This document shows, piece after piece, positions 59,725 through 64,000 of a stretch of 64,000 nt of DNA. Under the pieces are notes generated by a model. That model ran no database searches. It had not been told where the DNA came from and saw only the letters and a program-made list of their open reading frames with translations. Origin of the DNA: an uncultured Bacteroidales bacterium (lineage in GTDB: Bacteria > Bacteroidota > Bacteroidia > Bacteroidales > F082). Numbering within the stretch: position 1 is the stretch's first letter; every line of letters begins with the position of its first letter. Both the position numbers and the translations under genes were made by a program. The stretch covers positions 124,001 through 188,000 of the forward strand of contig CAMYXP010000003.1 in the NCBI GenBank assembly GCA_947303085.1, written 5' to 3'.

Positions 59725-60864
59725 ATGGATTTTAGCTATTCAAAGACAGAAGAATTGTTCCTGCAGATGATCAGATCGTTTGCGGAGAACGAGGTCAAGC
59801 CTTTGGCAGCCGAAGTTGACGAGACAGAACGTTTCCCTATGGAGACCGTCAAGAAGATGGCGAAATTAGGTTTGATGGGCATCCCGGTACCACGCCAGTA
59901 CGGCGGAGCCGGCGGATCAGTGCAGATGTACATCATGGCTGTTGAGGAGCTCTCAAGAGTGTGCGCCACCACAGGCGTTATCCTTTCAGCCCACACATCA
60001 TTGTGCATGGCACCAATCCTTGAAAACGGAACAGAGGAACAGAAGATGAAATATTTGCCGAAGCTCGCTTCAGGCGAATGGATCGGCGCTTTCGGTCTCA
60101 CCGAGCCTAACGCCGGTACCGACGCCGCCATGCAGCAGACAATGGCTGTCGACGCTGGCGACAAATACATCCTCAACGGAACAAAGATTTTCATCACCAA
60201 CGCAGCTTACGCCGATGTGTTCATCGTCATGGCAATGACCGACAAGAGCAAAGGCACCAAGGGCATCTCGGCATTCATCGTTGAAAAAGGCTTCAAGGGC
60301 TTCAGCATCGGTAAGAAAGAGTTGAAGATGGGTATCCGCGGCAGCGCGACCTGCGAGTTGATTTTCGAAAACTGCGAAGTGCCAAAGGAAAACCTCCTCG
60401 GACCTCTCGGAAAAGGCTTCAACATCGCTATGAAGACCCTCGACGGCGGCCGTATCGGTATCGCTTCACAGGCTCTCGGCATCGCTCAAGGCGCTATAGA
60501 TGAGACAGTGAAATACACCAAGGAACGTAAACAGTTCGGCAAGGCTATCGCCCAGTTCCAGAACACACAATTCCAGATGGCCGACCTCAAGACAAAGGTC
60601 GAGGCAGCTCGTTTGCTCGTCAGAAGCGCAGCATGGAAGAAAGATAAAGGTCTCCCATACTCAGCAGACGCAGCAATGGCAAAACTCTTCGCAGCTGAGA
60701 CAGCTATGGAAGTGACTACAAAGGCAGTCCAGTTCCACGGCGGCTACGGCTACACACGTGAATATCCGGTCGAGCGCATGATGCGTGACGCCAAGATTAC
60801 CGAGATCTACGAAGGTACATCAGAGGTTCAGAGAATGGTTATCGCCGGTCATTTATTTAAATAG
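59725..60864 (+). CDS. bcd: Butyryl-CoA dehydrogenase
   Basis: 379 residues, normal acyl-CoA dehydrogenase length. FAD-binding FGLTEPNAGTDA and GTKIFITNA, and catalytic Glu E363 in IYEGTSE. With EtfBA downstream it reduces crotonyl-CoA to butyryl-CoA, possibly coupled to ferredoxin reduction by bifurcation. The 38-bp gap after hbd has no promoter motif. Confidence 0.93.
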   Translation: MDFSYSKTEELFLQMIRSFAENEVKPLAAEVDETERFPMETVKKMAKLGLMGIPVPRQYGGAGGSVQMYIMAVEELSRVCATTGVILSAHTSLCMAPILENGTEEQKMKYLPKLASGEWIGAFGLTEPNAGTDAAMQQTMAVDAGDKYILNGTKIFITNAAYADVFIVMAMTDKSKGTKGISAFIVEKGFKGFSIGKKELKMGIRGSATCELIFENCEVPKENLLGPLGKGFNIAMKTLDGGRIGIASQALGIAQGAIDETVKYTKERKQFGKAIAQFQNTQFQMADLKTKVEAARLLVRSAAWKKDKGLPYSADAAMAKLFAAETAMEVTTKAVQFHGGYGYTREYPVERMMRDAKITEIYEGTSEVQRMVIAGHLFK

Positions 60865-60876
60865 GAGGGAAGGATT

Positions 60877-61659
60877 ATGAATATTATAGTTTGTATTAAG
60901 CAAGTACCTGATACTACCGAAATCAAAATCGATCCGGTAAAGAATACTCTTATCCGTGAAGGCGTTCCGAGCATCATGAACCCTGACGACAAGGGCGGTC
61001 TCGAACTCGCACTCCGCATGAAAGACAAATACGGCGCTAACGTCACAGTTATCACCATGGGACCCCCACAAGCCGACCTCATCCTGAGAGAAGCTTTCGC
61101 AATGGGTGTCGACAGAGCTATCTTATTGAGCGACAGAAAGTTCGCTGGTGCTGATACTCTCGCGACATCATACGCATTGGCAGGCGCTATCAAGACTTTG
61201 GACTATGACCTCATCATCGCTGGCCGTCAGGCTATCGACGGTGACACAGCACAAGTTGGTCCTGAGATGGCTGAACACCTCGGATTACCACAGGTTTCAT
61301 ACGTCATCGACGCTGAACGCGAAAAGAACGGCAACTTCATCGTGAAGAAAGAAAACGAAGACAGCGTGCAGACTCTCGAAGTCGAAGGCAAGTGCGTCCT
61401 CACAGTGTTGGCATCAGCATTCGAGGCACGTTACATGACAGTGGCCGGCATCGTTGACGCTTACGACAGAGAAGTTGAAGTTTGGGGTGCCGACAAACTA
61501 GATGTCGACGAGAACAAACTCGGTCTGAAAGGCTCACCGACAAAAGTGTGGCAGTCATTCCCGAAACAGCTCAAGGCTCCGGGCGAAGTGTTCGAAGTCA
61601 GCGAAGAAGAAGCTGTGGAAATCATTGTTAAGAAACTTAAAGAAAAACATTTAATCTAA
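60877..61659 (+). CDS. etfB: Electron transfer flavoprotein beta subunit
   Basis: 260 residues. N-terminal NIIVCIKQVPDTTEIKID, the GGLELALRMKD, and the AGRQAIDGDTAQVGPEMAEHLGLP signature loop. Electron partner of Bcd. Whether the pair is of the bifurcating type (second FAD in EtfB) cannot be decided by eye; the gene order bcd-etfB-etfA matches bifurcating clusters. Confidence 0.93.
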   Translation: MNIIVCIKQVPDTTEIKIDPVKNTLIREGVPSIMNPDDKGGLELALRMKDKYGANVTVITMGPPQADLILREAFAMGVDRAILLSDRKFAGADTLATSYALAGAIKTLDYDLIIAGRQAIDGDTAQVGPEMAEHLGLPQVSYVIDAEREKNGNFIVKKENEDSVQTLEVEGKCVLTVLASAFEARYMTVAGIVDAYDREVEVWGADKLDVDENKLGLKGSPTKVWQSFPKQLKAPGEVFEVSEEEAVEIIVKKLKEKHLI

Positions 61660-61669
61660 AAGTAAAGCC

Positions 61670-62689
61670 ATGGATATCAAGGATTACAAAAACGTTTATG
61701 TGTTCGCAGAACAGCGCGGAGGTATGATTCAATCCGTAGCTTACGAACTTTTAGGTAAAGCTCGCGACTTGGCCGACGCTCTCGGCGAGAAAGTCGTGGC
61801 AATGTTATTGGGTCACAATGTGAAAGATCAGGCTCAGAGCCTCATCGAGATGGGTGCTGACGAAGTGCTCGTCGCCGACTGCCCAGAGCTCAAGGATTAT
61901 TTGACAGAGCAGTACTCACAGGTTGTGTATCAGATGATTACAGCCGGCTGCCCAAGCATCGTGCTTTACGGTGCAACAACCATCGGCCGTGACCTCGCAC
62001 CACGTATCGCTTCACGTTTGAAGACCGGTCTGACAGCAGACTGCACCAAGCTTGAAATCGGTATCGTCGAGGAGACAGGCGAGAAGCAGTTCCGCTCAAC
62101 ACGTCCTGCATTCGGTGGCAACCTGATGGCAACCATTCTTTGCCCTAACACACGTCCTCAGATGTCGACAGTGCGTCCTGGCGTGATGCAGAAACGCGTT
62201 CGCGAGGCTGGCCGCAAAGGCACCATCACAATGTTTGCTCCTAAATTCGATGCAAGCAAATTCAAAGTGAAAGTCATCGAGACCAAGATGAATTGCAAGT
62301 GCGCTGACGACATCGCCGATGCCAAGATTTTGGTGTCAGGTGGCCGTGGCGTTCACGACAAGGAAGGTTTCAATAAGCTTCAGGCTTTGGCCGATGTGCT
62401 CGGTGGCATGGTGTCATCATCACGTGCCATGGTTGACGCAGGCATCATGGATCACTGCTTCCAGGTCGGTCAGACAGGTAAGACAGTGCGTCCGGCCCTT
62501 TACATGGCATGCGGTATCTCCGGCGCCATCCAGCACCTCGCAGGTATGGAAGAGTCAGATTTCATCATCGCCATCAACAAGGACAAATACGCACCTATCT
62601 TCTCAGCTGCTGACCTCGGCATCGTTGGCGACCTCCACAAGATTGTCCCAATGCTGACAGAACGTCTGAAGAAAGAAGTGGAAAAATAA
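61670..62689 (+). CDS. etfA: Electron transfer flavoprotein alpha subunit
   Basis: 339 residues. C-terminal FAD domain with [21 protein letters not shown] and [12 protein letters not shown]. Forms the EtfAB heterodimer that carries electrons to butyryl-CoA dehydrogenase. Last gene of the operon, followed by a terminator. Confidence 0.94.
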   Translation: MDIKDYKNVYVFAEQRGGMIQSVAYELLGKARDLADALGEKVVAMLLGHNVKDQAQSLIEMGADEVLVADCPELKDYLTEQYSQVVYQMITAGCPSIVLYGATTIGRDLAPRIASRLKTGLTADCTKLEIGIVEETGEKQFRSTRPAFGGNLMATILCPNTRPQMSTVRPGVMQKRVREAGRKGTITMFAPKFDASKFKVKVIETKMNCKCADDIADAKILVSGGRGVHDKEGFNKLQALADVLGGMVSSSRAMVDAGIMDHCFQVGQTGKTVRPALYMACGISGAIQHLAGMEESDFIIAINKDKYAPIFSAADLGIVGDLHKIVPMLTERLKKEVEK

Positions 62690-62721
62690 TCCTGTAGAGA
62701 CGTTTTCTGAAACATCTCAAT

Positions 62722-62757
62722 AAAATTCCCGATGGAAGCGATTCTGTCGGGAATTTT
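62722..62757 (+). terminator. Terminator of the kamE-etfA operon
   Basis: Stem AAAATTCCCGA / TCGGGAATTTT (11 bp) with a 14-nt loop and T-rich tail. A weaker hairpin (AGACGTTT / AAACATCT) lies just before at 62698-62717. From there to 62953 the sequence is AT-rich, with no gene or structure I can identify. Confidence 0.85.
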
Positions 62758-62953
62758 CATTTATTCGAATAATTAATTTGGAATTTGAAGCCAAATATGT
62801 TTCTCCATATTCGTTTGAAACGATTTTTGGAGAATATTGTCAATTGTGATGTTGACGGGAATATGGCTGGTTTTCAAGTATAATATCCCTCGTTTTCAAA
62901 ATTTAATAACCGCCAATATTAATCAACGATTATTTTTTTTATTTCCATTTTTG

Positions 62954-62984
62954 TTTGATTTCTAAAAAATTATATATAACTTTG
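62954..62984 (+). promoter_or_regulatory. Promoter of the tandem secreted-protein genes
   Basis: TTTG at 62954-62957 and TAACTTTG at 62977-62984, spacer exactly 19 bp, 22 bp before the ATG. A full consensus match. Confidence 0.75.
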
Positions 62985-63006
62985 CAGTGTTATTAAACTT
63001 ATTAAT

Positions 63007-63780
63007 ATGAAAAGCATAAAATTATTATTCGTGGCATTAATCCTTATCGGTGTAGCTAAGATCGCTACAGCCCAAGATGTTATCGTCAAAAAAGACAATA
63101 CAACGATTTTAAGCAAAGTTGTTGAAATCAACAGCACTGAAATCAAATACAAAAAATGGTCGAACCAAGACGGACCGACCTATGTCATTAATATTAATGA
63201 GGTAAACAGCATTAATTATCAAAATGGCGAGATCGACAAATTTACTGAGCAAACTAAAGAACAGCCTAAACCAGTTAATCAACCGAAACAATCGGTTGCA
63301 AATAACCAGAACAATAATACGGCACCAGTTGTTAGCGGATATATGAGATGTTATGGCAACGGCTTGTCTCTCAATGGCCGCTCATTGTCCGACAGAGAAG
63401 TGCGGGATATTCTTGGTAATGACGGTTATAGCTCATATTCACACGCTCACAGACAAATTAAAACAGGCAAGACATTTACCACTGTTTTCATCGTTTCAAC
63501 AAGTGTGTGCTTTGCATCATATTTTGCTATGATTGCTTTTAATGATCCATATTTCGTCATTCCATTTATAGGTACTTTGGTCGTATCAGATGTTTCATTA
63601 CCACTTATGATTGCCTTTAATGTCGCAGGTAAAACAAAAATGAACAGAATTGCCGACAATTATAATAAACAGCAAAACAATCATTATTCACTTAATGTTT
63701 CACCATCACTGATGAAAGCCAATACCTTCCAAAATCAAAGCAACTACGGAATCGGTTTAACTTTAAGTATGAATTTCTAA
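63007..63780 (+). CDS. Secreted/membrane protein, first tandem copy, not recognised
   Basis: 257 residues. Signal peptide MKSIKLLFVALILIGVAKIATAQ, then a ~55-residue beta-rich module (DVIVKKDNTTILSKVVEI, EIKYKKWSNQDGPTY, INEVNSINYQNG) seen in many Bacteroidota secreted proteins of unknown role. A Q/N-rich linker, a short domain, and two hydrophobic segments follow (about 155-205), so it may be anchored in a membrane. A paralogue starts 10 bp downstream. Confidence 0.8.
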   Translation: MKSIKLLFVALILIGVAKIATAQDVIVKKDNTTILSKVVEINSTEIKYKKWSNQDGPTYVININEVNSINYQNGEIDKFTEQTKEQPKPVNQPKQSVANNQNNNTAPVVSGYMRCYGNGLSLNGRSLSDREVRDILGNDGYSSYSHAHRQIKTGKTFTTVFIVSTSVCFASYFAMIAFNDPYFVIPFIGTLVVSDVSLPLMIAFNVAGKTKMNRIADNYNKQQNNHYSLNVSPSLMKANTFQNQSNYGIGLTLSMNF

Positions 63781-63790
63781 AAATAAAAAC

Positions 63791-64000
63791 ATGAAAGCAT
63801 TTAGATTTTTACTCTTATCATTGATATTTTTAGGAGTAGCCAAAATAGCTGCAGCCCAGGATGTTATTGTAAAAAAAGACAGCTCGACAATCTTAAGCAA
63901 GGTTGTTGAAATCAACAGCACTGAGATCAAATACAAAAAATGGTCGAACCAGGATGGACCGACCTATGTCATTAATATTAATGAGGTGACAAGTATCAAT
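63791..64000 (+). CDS. Tandem paralogue of the preceding gene, 3' end cut by the window
   Basis: 70 codons visible. Signal peptide then the same module, nearly identical in protein (QDVIVKKDSSTILSKVVEINS) and in DNA. Most differences lie in the signal peptide. It is a recent tandem duplication or a gene-converted pair. Confidence 0.85.
   Translation, partial: MKAFRFLLLSLIFLGVAKIAAAQDVIVKKDSSTILSKVVEINSTEIKYKKWSNQDGPTYVININEVTSIN

Overview
The window looks like chromosomal DNA from an anaerobic member of the Bacteroidales (phylum Bacteroidota). Evidence: upstream regions carry the Bacteroidota -7 box TAnnTTTG, sometimes with a TTG/TTTG -33 element; ribosomal protein S16 has the long Ala/Glu-rich tail seen in this phylum; there is a protein with a type IX secretion C-terminal sorting domain and a PorV/PorQ-like outer-membrane protein; the tRNA-Met gene does not encode CCA. 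No insertion sequence, prophage, CRISPR array or rRNA operon is visible.

Layout. (1) 1-2780: a tight four-gene cluster of Nmad2 (cut by the window edge), Nmad3, a WYL regulator and a DEDDh exonuclease, closed by a terminator. This is the most accessory-looking part and a candidate nucleic-acid-modification or defence module. (2) 2.8-9.6 kb: rpsP, an unusually long dnaE fused to a proofreading exonuclease domain, trxA and a DUF58 protein. (3) 9.6-18.6 kb: two outer-membrane proteins, DUF456, a C69 dipeptidase, rarA, menG, menA, free-methionine sulfoxide reductase and a macro-like protein. (4) 18.6-24.8 kb, minus strand: an aldo/keto reductase lipoprotein with two Fe-S motifs next to a membrane polyferredoxin with six, then ligA, a membrane glycosyltransferase and a small lipoprotein. 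(5) 25-36 kb: beta-galactosidase plus a POT transporter, arginine deiminase, a tRNA-editing protein, SPFH/NfeD, an RluA-type synthase and a split transketolase. (6) 36-56 kb: tRNA-Met, DUF1573, an aminotransferase, NamZ, an FtsX-type permease, xerD, an Omp28-like T9SS cargo, mpl, an iron/cobalamin-type ABC importer with an amidohydrolase, then a mutL-rhomboid-uvrB-gltS run. (7) 56.5-62.7 kb: a fermentation operon of kamE (B12/PLP lysine 5,6-aminomutase beta subunit), one CoA-transferase subunit, crotonase, 3-hydroxybutyryl-CoA dehydrogenase, butyryl-CoA dehydrogenase and etfB-etfA. (8) Right edge: two tandem copies of a secreted-protein gene, the second cut.

How the parts fit. Peptide uptake (POT), dipeptidase, glutamate transport, arginine deiminase and lysine-to-butyrate genes point to an amino-acid-fermenting anaerobe, with beta-galactosidase giving some sugar use. 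The lysine/butyrate operon is incomplete here: kamD, atoD, kdd, kce, kal and thiolase are absent, so its partners must lie elsewhere.

The most unusual non-coding signal is a roughly 76-bp dispersed element in three copies (41986-42060, 45120-45195, 56311-56387). It has a nearly invariant centre flanked by arms that differ in sequence from copy to copy yet pair with each other within each copy. I do not recognise it. All assignments come from reading the sequence and from family knowledge; no database search was run.
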